Assembly: GCF_024347195.1 (NCBI RefSeq)
Contig: NZ_AP025281.1
Coordinates: 868,001 to 932,000, forward strand
Direction: 5' to 3'
Length of the DNA stretch: 64,000 nucleotides
From: Aliamphritea hakodatensis
GTDB taxonomy: Bacteria > Pseudomonadota > Gammaproteobacteria > Pseudomonadales > Balneatricaceae
Numbering within the stretch: position 1 is the first letter of the stretch; each line of letters begins with the position of its first letter. Both the position numbers and the translations under genes were made by a program. The notes under the pieces were generated by a model. The model did no database searches, was not told the DNA's origin, and saw nothing but the letters and a program-made list of their open reading frames with translations. This document shows positions 52,432 to 60,109 of this stretch, one piece after another.

Positions 52432-54327
52432 ATGAACTTCTATGAAGCACAGGCGCTGGCCGGTAAGCGAAGTTACTGGCTGGTCGCACTGTTCCTCGGC
52501 ATTACCTTCCTGATTATCGGGCTGACCACTTTATTTGTGGTGACCTGGCTGTGGTTTGATGACGGCGGTTATTACAATCAGCAGGCAGAACTGCTTGAGT
52601 ATTTTACCGTGCAGCGGTTTGCCTGGGTTGCGGTTGCGGTTTGCAGTGGCCTGATCATTACCGCCTGGCTGAAGTGGCACGAAGTCTGTCGTGGGGGCGC
52701 AGCCATTGCCGAATCGATGGGGGCCACCCAGGTATTACCCGTCACCCGCTATGCCGAGCAACGGCGCTTGCTGAATGTTACCGAAGAAATGTCTATTGCG
52801 GCGGGTATTCCGGTACCTCCGGTGTATCTGTTGACCCAGGAAGCCGGGATCAATGCATTTGCTGCCGGTCTGCGGCCTTCTGATGCTGTCGTGTGTGTCA
52901 GCCAGGGAGCATTGGATCACCTCAGCAGAGATGAGTTGCAGGGGGTGGTGGCGCATGAAATCAGCCATATCTTTAACGGTGATATGCGCCTGAATATGCG
53001 TTTGCTGGTGTTGCTGCACGGGTTGATGTGGATCGGTGAGATTGGCCGTGAGCTGCTTTACAGCCGGACATCTGTCCGGGCGAAACCCTTTGGTTTGGGC
53101 TTGTTTGCCATCGGCTGGACAGGCATTGCCGGCGCCAGAGTCATTAAAGCCGCTGTGGGGCGACAACGGGAGTTTCTGGCGGATGCAGCAGCGGTACGGT
53201 TAACCCGTAACCCGGCGGGTATTGCCGGTGCCCTGAAGGCGATTGGCAGTATAAAGAGCAGCAGCCGGGTCGAGAATCACCGCTGTCATGAAGCCAGTCA
53301 TCTGTTTTTTGCCAATATTAATGGTGCGGCGATGAGTTTGCTGGCGACGCATCCGCCGTTGCGGCAACGTATTCAGGCAATTGAACCGAACTGGGATGGC
53401 TGTTTTTCTGAAGATCGCTGGCAGCAGGCCAGAGAGCAGGTTAAAGAGCATGATGGTGACCGCAAACAGCAGGTGCTGGGGGCGGTGACCACCATGATAC
53501 TCAGCAGTGCGGTGCTGGATGTGGCCGGGGTTTCGGATTTGGATCTGGTGTCTGAAACCGAATTGCCGGATACGCTGGCAGACATTGCCCACGACGCTTT
53601 TGCTGCCCGGGCCATCCTCCCGGTGTTGCTGCTGGCGCCGGATATATCTTTGCGTGAACAGCAGATGTATCTGTTATCTGAGTTTGATCCGGCGCTGGCT
53701 GAACAGGCAGAAACACTCACAGAAATGCTGAAAGACGTGTCCCGCGGCGCTTATTTACCCTGGGTGCTGATGGCAATGCCAGCCCTCAAGCTGCAGTCAG
53801 CAGAGCAGTATCGTGGTTATAAGCGTGTGCTGATGAAGCTGATCAGGGCCGATAAACAGATTGATCTGTTTGAGTGGTGCCTGTATCAGTTAACCGGCCA
53901 CTACTGTGATGGTCACTACGGTATACGCCGCCGGGCGCGGATGCTGGAACAGTCTGAAGATGATCAGGCCGGGGCATTTGAACGGGTCGCATCCATGCTT
54001 GTCTGGCACGGAAGGCAGTCAGACAGCAGTGGGGCTGATCTTGAACGGCACTTTAATCTGGCGGCCAATACCGCCGGCTTTTACAATATTGAGTTGTTAC
54101 CTCAGCAGCCCAGCGCTGAAACTGAGCTTAAGGCATTCAGTGAGGCGGTATTCATTCTTGCGGCGGCGGGGCCGTTACTGAAATCCCGCTATCTTAAGGG
54201 GCTGGTGCGCTGTGCCCGTCAGGACGGTAAAGTCTCTGTGGTCGAACGTGAGTTACTGACAGCCGTGGCTGCCGTAATGGAATGTCCGCTTATTGGCCTT
54301 GAGGATGACTGGCCTGTTCGCAGATAG
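52432..54327 (+). CDS. M48-family membrane zinc metallopeptidase with long C-terminal extension
   Basis: The 631-residue protein has two N-terminal membrane helices (about 18-42 and 64-82), an M48 peptidase domain with HEISH (residues 175-179) and REFLADAAAVRL (third zinc ligand Glu), and two further hydrophobic segments (about 190-235). The second half (about 320-631) is a soluble helical extension; its end (CARQDGKVSVVERELLTAVA) resembles TerB-like domains. HtpX-type peptidases are about 290 residues, so the extension doubles the size. With LemA it probably acts in membrane protein quality control. Its last 38 bases overlap the convergent cca gene. Confidence 0.87.
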   Translation: MNFYEAQALAGKRSYWLVALFLGITFLIIGLTTLFVVTWLWFDDGGYYNQQAELLEYFTVQRFAWVAVAVCSGLIITAWLKWHEVCRGGAAIAESMGATQVLPVTRYAEQRRLLNVTEEMSIAAGIPVPPVYLLTQEAGINAFAAGLRPSDAVVCVSQGALDHLSRDELQGVVAHEISHIFNGDMRLNMRLLVLLHGLMWIGEIGRELLYSRTSVRAKPFGLGLFAIGWTGIAGARVIKAAVGRQREFLADAAAVRLTRNPAGIAGALKAIGSIKSSSRVENHRCHEASHLFFANINGAAMSLLATHPPLRQRIQAIEPNWDGCFSEDRWQQAREQVKEHDGDRKQQVLGAVTTMILSSAVLDVAGVSDLDLVSETELPDTLADIAHDAFAARAILPVLLLAPDISLREQQMYLLSEFDPALAEQAETLTEMLKDVSRGAYLPWVLMAMPALKLQSAEQYRGYKRVLMKLIRADKQIDLFEWCLYQLTGHYCDGHYGIRRRARMLEQSEDDQAGAFERVASMLVWHGRQSDSSGADLERHFNLAANTAGFYNIELLPQQPSAETELKAFSEAVFILAAAGPLLKSRYLKGLVRCARQDGKVSVVERELLTAVAAVMECPLIGLEDDWPVRR

Positions 54328-55390
54328 TGAGCTGACGCCGCCTGATTTCCTCTCCCAGTGCCTTGCCTTTAAAACCCTCTGCCATGATTTCCCGGGGCGT
54401 TATGCTGCCCAGTTGGGTCAGGAGGTCCGGAAGCTGAACTTCAGCAGCCAGGGCTTGCTGATCATTGAGTATTCTGCAGGCCGTGAACAGATTGTGTAAC
54501 CGTTCCGGACGGCGGAGTAAATCTAAATCCAGAATTAACTGCAGGCGGGCATCGGATGTCAGGTGGGGAAAGTTAAGCAGATCGTCGGCACCGCGGAACA
54601 GCTGCAGGGCCAGGTCACGAAACAGGTTCGGTAACCGCTGCCGTTCACTGAAGGTCTTAATGACTGAGGCGTCAGTAGCTGTTTTAAGTAACAGCAGGGC
54701 GCAGCGGACTTCAGCTGATGCCGATGTATTCAGAAGTAGCAGTTCTGCAGGGCGAATGGGCAGCTCAGGGAACAGCTTGCCGTTGGCGTGAGAGTCTTCC
54801 AGTATCCGGAAAAATGTTTGCGGGCTTTGTTCGCCCAGTGCCCGCTGCATTTCCTGCCAGACCCTTTCCGGGGTGAGAAACTCAAGTTCGTCACTGCTGG
54901 CCAGTTGTTGCATCAGCGCCAGTGTTTCCGGTGCCAGGGTGAAGCCCAGATGGGCGTAGCGTGCGGCGAACCGGGCGACACGCAACACCCGTAGCGGGTC
55001 TTCAGCAAATGCGGGGGATACATGGCGCAGAATGCGCTGTTGCAGATCCTGCTGACCATTATACGGGTCGATAATCTGACCGTCGGCGCTTTCAGCCATA
55101 GCGTTGATGGTCAGGTCGCGGCGCAGTAAATCCTCTTCAAGGGTGACATCCGGGCTGGCATGATACTGAAAGCCGGTGTAGCCCTTGCCTGATTTACGTT
55201 CCGTGCGGGCCAGTGCATATTCTTCTCCGCTGTCCTTGTGGATAAATACGGGGAAGTCCTGGCCGACAGGCCGGAAGCCTTGCTGTAACATGATTTCCGG
55301 TGACGCACCGACCACGACCCAGTCCCGGTCATACACCGGATACCCCAGAAGTTTGTCGCGAACCGCGCCGCCCACCAGATAGACCTGCAT
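54290..55390 (-). CDS. cca: CCA tRNA nucleotidyltransferase
   Basis: The 366-residue class II enzyme adds or repairs the CCA end of tRNAs. Motifs: VYLVGGAVRDKLLG, the metal-binding DRDWVVVG, DLLRRDLTINAMA, DPYNGQQDL and the nucleotide-recognition EDPLRVLRVARFAARY. It lacks the C-terminal HD phosphohydrolase domain of the longer E. coli-type protein (412 residues). ATG at 55390 has GGAAG about 8 bases upstream and lies 2 bases after the glpE stop; an earlier frame start at 55414 lies inside glpE. Its 3' end overlaps the M48 gene. Confidence 0.94.
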   Translation of the reverse strand: MQVYLVGGAVRDKLLGYPVYDRDWVVVGASPEIMLQQGFRPVGQDFPVFIHKDSGEEYALARTERKSGKGYTGFQYHASPDVTLEEDLLRRDLTINAMAESADGQIIDPYNGQQDLQQRILRHVSPAFAEDPLRVLRVARFAARYAHLGFTLAPETLALMQQLASSDELEFLTPERVWQEMQRALGEQSPQTFFRILEDSHANGKLFPELPIRPAELLLLNTSASAEVRCALLLLKTATDASVIKTFSERQRLPNLFRDLALQLFRGADDLLNFPHLTSDARLQLILDLDLLRRPERLHNLFTACRILNDQQALAAEVQLPDLLTQLGSITPREIMAEGFKGKALGEEIRRRQLTICEQASHPQGQ

Positions 55391-55392
55391 AT

Positions 55393-55719
55393 TTATGCTT
55401 CCGGGGCGCTGCACATTTCAGGCTTGTTTGCCTGCCAGAGCTGGTAGCCGCCGTCGAGGCTGTATACCTGATCAAATCCCTGGCCAATCAGCAGTTGTGC
55501 CGCAGACTGGCTACTGTGACCGTGGTAACAACAGACAATGACCGGTTGATCCATATCCGCTGAGGTAATAAAGGTATGCAGGGTTTCATTGCTCAGATGG
55601 CTGGCGCTGACAATGTGTCCGGCGGCAAAACTTTGCGGGTCGCGAATATCCACAACGACGGCGCCGTCTTCCATCAGGGCAACTGCCTGTTCGATATTAA
55701 TACACTGATAGGTTTCCAT
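55393..55719 (-). CDS. glpE: Thiosulfate sulfurtransferase GlpE-type (single rhodanese domain)
   Basis: The 108-residue cytoplasmic rhodanese has VVDIRDPQSFAAGHI and the active-site loop CCYHGHSSQ with the catalytic Cys, the GlpE loop form. It transfers sulfur from thiosulfate to acceptors such as cyanide or thioredoxin. It lies between apaH and cca with gaps of 2 to 4 bases, one operon; GGAG precedes the ATG by 8 bases. The same apaH-glpE-cca order is found in pseudomonads. Confidence 0.92.
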   Translation of the reverse strand: METYQCINIEQAVALMEDGAVVVDIRDPQSFAAGHIVSASHLSNETLHTFITSADMDQPVIVCCYHGHSSQSAAQLLIGQGFDQVYSLDGGYQLWQANKPEMCSAPEA

Positions 55720-55723
55720 TGCT

Positions 55724-56542
55724 TTACTCCGGTTGTTTCAGGCTTGGGACACTGAATAGCTGCTGATCTTCAAGGCGCATGGCTGTCAGGGTATTACCCC
55801 ATACGCAGCCGGTATCCAGGGCAAATACGTTATGGTGGTCGGCTTTGCCTTCCAGTGCAGCCCAGTGTCCAAAAATAATACGGTGCTTGTCGACGGTTTT
55901 TCCCGGATGTTCAAACCAGGGTAAAAAACCTTCCGGCTGGCTGCTCAGGGCACCCTTGGCGAGAAAGTCGAGCCGGCCTTTGTCGCTGCAAAAGCGCATC
56001 CGGGTGAAGTAATTGGTGATCATCCGCAGCCGTTCCCAGCCCTGAATAGATTTCTTCCAGCGGTCCGGCTTGTTGCCGTACATGTTGCGGAAATACTCAA
56101 TGGCAAGGGTACTTTGCAGCACCTGTTCAACTTCTTTGGCACAGCTGCGGGCTTTCTTTAATGACCAGTTAGGCGGAATACCGGCATGCACCATGGTATA
56201 GCCAAGGGCTTCGTCATGAACCAGCAGGGGCTGGTGGCGTAACCAGTCCATCAGGTCGTCGCGGTCCGGGGCATTAAGAATTTCGTCGAAGGTATCGCTG
56301 CGCCGCTGAGTGGTGGTGCCGTAATGAATCGCCAGCAGGTGCAGATCATGATTGCCGAGTACAATTCGGGTCTGGCTGCCGAGTTCTTTCAGAAAACGCA
56401 GGGTTTCCAGTGACTTGGGTCCACGGTTAACCAGATCACCGGCAACCCACAGTGTGTCTTCCGGGCCGAAGCTCAGGGTGTCCAGCAGTTGGATAAGTTC
56501 GTCAAAGCAGCCCTGTATATCACCAATGGCGTAATGGGTCAT
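55724..56542 (-). CDS. apaH: Bis(5'-nucleosyl)-tetraphosphatase, symmetrical (ApaH)
   Basis: The 272-residue metallophosphatase splits diadenosine tetraphosphate into two ADP; it can also remove Np4 caps from RNA. Motifs in order: YAIGDIQGCFDEL, DTLWVAGDLVNRGPKSLE, LGNHDLHLLA, YTMVHAGIPPNWS and FGHWAALEGK, the metal-binding pattern of the PPP-type phosphatases. It follows apaG by 11 bases in the conserved surA-pdxA-rsmA-apaG-apaH run. Confidence 0.96.
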   Translation of the reverse strand: MTHYAIGDIQGCFDELIQLLDTLSFGPEDTLWVAGDLVNRGPKSLETLRFLKELGSQTRIVLGNHDLHLLAIHYGTTTQRRSDTFDEILNAPDRDDLMDWLRHQPLLVHDEALGYTMVHAGIPPNWSLKKARSCAKEVEQVLQSTLAIEYFRNMYGNKPDRWKKSIQGWERLRMITNYFTRMRFCSDKGRLDFLAKGALSSQPEGFLPWFEHPGKTVDKHRIIFGHWAALEGKADHHNVFALDTGCVWGNTLTAMRLEDQQLFSVPSLKQPE

Positions 56543-56553
56543 AGCGGGCCTGA

Positions 56554-56940
56554 TCAGTGCAGTGCGTTTGGCTGTGCCAGTGTGAACGGCGCAATTTCAG
56601 CATTGAAGGTCTGGCCGTCTTCGGCCTTCATTTCATAATGTCCCTGCATGCTGCCGACATTGGTGGCCAGTACTGTGCCACTGGTATAGCTGTAGCTTTC
56701 TGTCGGATCAATGACCGGTTGCTCACCGACTACGCCTTCCCCTTTGACTTCCTGTACCTGTTCGTCGCCGTCAACGATCAGCCAGCGGCGGTTAAGCAGC
56801 TGAACCGGCTGGCTGGCGTGGTTGGTGATGGTGATATGGTAAGAAAAAACAAAGCGTTTTTTATCCGGATCAGACTGCTCCGGAAGGTACGATGTTTCCA
56901 CGTTAATGGCGATACTTTCTTGTTCTAATGCGGCAATCAT
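56554..56940 (-). CDS. apaG: ApaG domain protein (Co2+/Mg2+ efflux-associated)
   Basis: The 128-residue protein has the ApaG immunoglobulin-like fold with VSTSYLPEQS-type start (INVETSYLPEQSDPD), FSYHITITNHASQPVQLLNR, WLIVDGDEQVQEVKGEGVVG and MQGHYEMKAEDG. Mutants elsewhere are linked to cobalt resistance; biochemical function is not clear. ATG at 56940 lies 4 bases after the rsmA stop; an earlier in-frame start at 56976 would overlap rsmA. Confidence 0.95.
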   Translation of the reverse strand: MIAALEQESIAINVETSYLPEQSDPDKKRFVFSYHITITNHASQPVQLLNRRWLIVDGDEQVQEVKGEGVVGEQPVIDPTESYSYTSGTVLATNVGSMQGHYEMKAEDGQTFNAEIAPFTLAQPNALH

Positions 56941-56944
56941 CTGT

Positions 56945-57754
56945 TTAGTCGCTCTGTTTAGTGCTGATGAAATCACTGATGCGGATAAATTCCTGCAGGC
57001 TCAGACGTTCCGGGCGCAGGCCCGGGTCGATGTCCAGCGCCTGAATATCATCGGCACTGATCAGCGGCTTCAGGTTATTTCGTAAAGTTTTGCGACGCTG
57101 ACCGAAGGCGGTTCTGACGACGACTTCCAGTTTATCAACATCCTTAGCCGGGTGGGGGACTTTTTTGTATGGGATCAGCCGGACGATTGTCGAGTCAACT
57201 TTGGGGGCCGGGTCAAACGCTTCCGGTGGCACAATAAAGAGTGGTTCTACGTGGCAGTAGTACTGCGCCATAATGCCCAGACGGCCATAAGCACTGTCCC
57301 CTGGCTGTGCTGCCAGACGGTCAACAACTTCCTTCTGCAACATGAAATGCATGTCTTCGATCTCTTCAGCATAGCTCAGCAGATGAAAAATCAGCGGCGT
57401 CGAGATGTTATACGGCAGGTTACCGACAACACGCAGTGGCTGCGGGGCCTGGTGCAGGGATGCAAAGTCAAACTTCAGGGCATCCGCTTCATGAATGTTG
57501 AATTTATCCGCGTAACTGAAGAACTTGGTACGCAGAATAGGAATCAGGTCCCGGTCCAGTTCCACGACATTCAGTTGCTGGCATTCGGGCAGTAATTCTT
57601 CAGTAATAGCCCCCAGGCCTGGGCCGATTTCTACCAGATGCTGGTCTTCCTGCGGTGCGATGGAGCGAATGATCCGGCGAATGATGCCCTGATCATGCAG
57701 GAAATTCTGGCCAAAGCGTTTGCGGGCTTTGTGGCCGACGGGTTTTTTACTCAT
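56945..57754 (-). CDS. rsmA: 16S rRNA dimethyladenosine transferase (KsgA/RsmA)
   Basis: The 269-residue methyltransferase dimethylates two adjacent adenines (A1518/A1519) in the 3' hairpin of 16S rRNA. Motifs: KRFGQNFLHDQGIIRRI, the SAM site VEIGPGLGAITEELL, VELDRDLI and the catalytic NLPYNIST. The start at 57754 gives the usual N-terminus; a longer frame from 57844 overlaps pdxA and has no support. It is part of the lptD-surA-pdxA-rsmA-apaGH run. Confidence 0.96.
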   Translation of the reverse strand: MSKKPVGHKARKRFGQNFLHDQGIIRRIIRSIAPQEDQHLVEIGPGLGAITEELLPECQQLNVVELDRDLIPILRTKFFSYADKFNIHEADALKFDFASLHQAPQPLRVVGNLPYNISTPLIFHLLSYAEEIEDMHFMLQKEVVDRLAAQPGDSAYGRLGIMAQYYCHVEPLFIVPPEAFDPAPKVDSTIVRLIPYKKVPHPAKDVDKLEVVVRTAFGQRRKTLRNNLKPLISADDIQALDIDPGLRPERLSLQEFIRISDFISTKQSD

Positions 57755-57803
57755 GAATGACGTTCCGTTGGGGTTCTTTGTGGATAACTGAAGCAATGAT
57801 AGC

Positions 57804-58805
57804 TCAGTTATCCTGATTGCTGTGGCTGGCCATTTCTGCCGCATAGTCGATGGCGGTCAGCAGGCTGCCGGTATCGGCCTTGCCGCTGCCGGCCAGATCA
57901 AGGGCGGTGCCATGATCCACTGATGTGCGGATAATGGGCAGGCCCAGCGTAATATTGACGGCGTTGCCAAAGCCTTTGTATTTTAGAACAGGTAATCCCT
58001 GATCGTGATACATCGCAAGGACAGCATCGGTTTGCTGCAGGTATTTTTCAGTAAAGAGGGTGTCTGCCGGTAGCGGGCCAGTGAGGTTTATACCCTCCTG
58101 ACGCAGCTTTTCAAGGGCCGGTTCAATTGTTTCGATTTCTTCCCGCCCCATGTGTCCGCCTTCTCCTGCATGGGGGTTCAGGCCGGCAACCAGAATACGT
58201 GGCTGTTGTAAGCCAAAGCGTTGTTGTAAGTCCTGATGCAGTACCCGGATGACTTGCTGCAGTAAGGGGGCTGTAATTGCGCCCGGTACCTCCAGTAATG
58301 GCAGGTGGGTGGTGGCAAGCGCGACACGCAACCCTTGAGTTGCCAGCATCATAACGACTTTATCGCTGCCGGTCAGGGCTTCAAGAAACTCGGTGTGTCC
58401 GCTGAACGGAATGCCGGCATCGTTGATGATGCCTTTGTGTACCGGGGCGGTGACAATGGCAGAAAACTCACCGTTCATGCAGCCGGTCGTCGCCCGGGTC
58501 AGGGTGTCCAGTACATACTGGGCGTTGGCCGTATCGAGTTGTCCGGCTGTCACTGCGGTTTTACAGGGGACTGGGTCAACCCACAGACAGCCTGCAGGGG
58601 TGCTTTGTGCCGGCTCGCTGGCGTCGTACTGACGGATTTCCAGGGGGAGTTGCAGCTGTGCAGCCCGTTCAGCAAGCATGTGCGGATCGGCAATGGCAAT
58701 CAGTTGTTGCTGATGGCCCTGCTGGGCAATCTGAATGCACAGATCCGGGCCGATACCCGAAGGTTCGCCCGGTGTCAGTGCTAACTTGAAGATCTGATCC
58801 GGCAT
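57804..58805 (-). CDS. pdxA: 4-hydroxythreonine-4-phosphate dehydrogenase
   Basis: The 333-residue NAD-dependent enzyme works in the pyridoxal phosphate route, oxidising 4-phosphohydroxythreonine. Motifs: LTPGEPSGIGPDL, the zinc-binding FSGHTEFL, LNPHAGEGGHMGREE and AMYHDQGLPVLKYKGF, with DHGTALDLAG near the end. Its ATG overlaps the surA stop by one base. PLP is the cofactor of HemL, encoded elsewhere in this window. Confidence 0.96.
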   Translation of the reverse strand: MPDQIFKLALTPGEPSGIGPDLCIQIAQQGHQQQLIAIADPHMLAERAAQLQLPLEIRQYDASEPAQSTPAGCLWVDPVPCKTAVTAGQLDTANAQYVLDTLTRATTGCMNGEFSAIVTAPVHKGIINDAGIPFSGHTEFLEALTGSDKVVMMLATQGLRVALATTHLPLLEVPGAITAPLLQQVIRVLHQDLQQRFGLQQPRILVAGLNPHAGEGGHMGREEIETIEPALEKLRQEGINLTGPLPADTLFTEKYLQQTDAVLAMYHDQGLPVLKYKGFGNAVNITLGLPIIRTSVDHGTALDLAGSGKADTGSLLTAIDYAAEMASHSNQDN

Positions 58806-60109
58806 TATTTCAGCTCAATATATGCCTTGGCACGGATCTCCCGTAACCAGTTCTGCAGCTCTTCGTTGAACTTGCGCTCACGGATGCTGGCCCGTGCCTG
58901 ATTGGTCAGCATTTCTTCACCCAGATCCTGCTGGCGGCGGTCGGTTACCTCAAGAATGTGCCAGCCAAAACGGGTTTCAAACGGGATGCTGACTTCACCA
59001 ACCGGTGTTTTACGCATGACTTCTTCAAATTCAGGGACCATCTGGCCTGGCTGAGCCCAGCCTAAAGCGCCGCCTTCTGCACCGCTGCCCGGGTCATCAC
59101 TGAATTCTTTTGCCAGTTCGGCAAACGGTTCACCCAGTGCCAGACGGTTGTACAGGGATTTTATTTCCCGCAGCGTCTGGGCCTTGGAACGGATTTCAGT
59201 TGGCTTAAGCAGGATGTGGCGTACTTCGGTCTGATCGACCATTTGTACATTTCCCTGCTGGGTGTCGTTTACTTTAAGAATGTGAAAGCCGTTCGGGGTG
59301 CGAATAGGTGCTGTTACCTGGCCTTTTTCCAGAGCCCCGAGCGCCTGTGCGAAAGCAGGGGGTAGCTCAGCGGCTTTTTTCCAGCCCAGCTGACCACCTC
59401 TTAAGGCGTTATTTCCGGCGGAGCGTTCCAGAGCCAGTTCTGCAAAATCGGCACCGTTCTGTAATTCACTGCTGATTTCAGCGGCGATTTCAGCGGCCTG
59501 CTGGATGGTTGTAGCATCAGCCTGTGGCGGAACTTCAATCAGAATCAGGCTCAGGTTATAGCTTTTTGAAGCGGCCAGTTTTCCCTGATCTGAGCTGAGG
59601 AAGTTGTCAACTTCCTGCTGGGATACATTAATACGGCTGTTAACCAGTTGACGCTGGGTTTCACTGATCAGTAATTCCTGACGGATCTGGTTACGCACCT
59701 TAGCGTAGTCCTGGCCCTCAGCAATCAGGGTCTCACGGAACTGAGCCAGGCTCAGGCCTGACTGGCCGGCGATCCGGTTAAGGGCCGCATTGAGCTCGTT
59801 ATCGCTGACGCGGATTCCCCGCTCATCAGCCAGTTGCATCTGGACCCGGTCGACAATCAGGCGGTTCAGTACCTGTTTACGCAGCGCTTCCGCCGGCGGC
59901 TGGGTCGCGTTACTGCGGGCCAGACGGTGCAGGATTATGTTTTCGCGGGCTTCCAGTTCACTTTGCATAATGATGTCGTCATTGACGATTGCAATCACCC
60001 GGTCCAGAGAGGTGGCAGCAAACGCTGACACAGATGCGCTGAGCGCGATAGCCGCCATTGCCGGCTTGATGAGCTTGGCCCCGAACGGGCGCATACACTT
60101 AATAGTCAT
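58805..60109 (-). CDS. surA: Periplasmic chaperone SurA (parvulin PPIase)
   Basis: The 434-residue protein has a signal peptide (about residues 1-31, ending VSAFAA), the SurA N-terminal chaperone domain (LDRVIAIVNDDIIMQSELEA) and two parvulin domains (about 180-285 and 290-390; the second has VRHILLKPTE, FSDDPGSGAEGG, and FGWHILEV). It escorts outer-membrane proteins, including LptD, to the Bam complex. I chose the ATG at 60109, overlapping lptD by 11 bases; an earlier TTG at 60130 and a later ATG at 60094 are possible. The lptD-surA pairing is conserved. Confidence 0.95.
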   Translation of the reverse strand: MTIKCMRPFGAKLIKPAMAAIALSASVSAFAATSLDRVIAIVNDDIIMQSELEARENIILHRLARSNATQPPAEALRKQVLNRLIVDRVQMQLADERGIRVSDNELNAALNRIAGQSGLSLAQFRETLIAEGQDYAKVRNQIRQELLISETQRQLVNSRINVSQQEVDNFLSSDQGKLAASKSYNLSLILIEVPPQADATTIQQAAEIAAEISSELQNGADFAELALERSAGNNALRGGQLGWKKAAELPPAFAQALGALEKGQVTAPIRTPNGFHILKVNDTQQGNVQMVDQTEVRHILLKPTEIRSKAQTLREIKSLYNRLALGEPFAELAKEFSDDPGSGAEGGALGWAQPGQMVPEFEEVMRKTPVGEVSIPFETRFGWHILEVTDRRQQDLGEEMLTNQARASIRERKFNEELQNWLREIRAKAYIELK

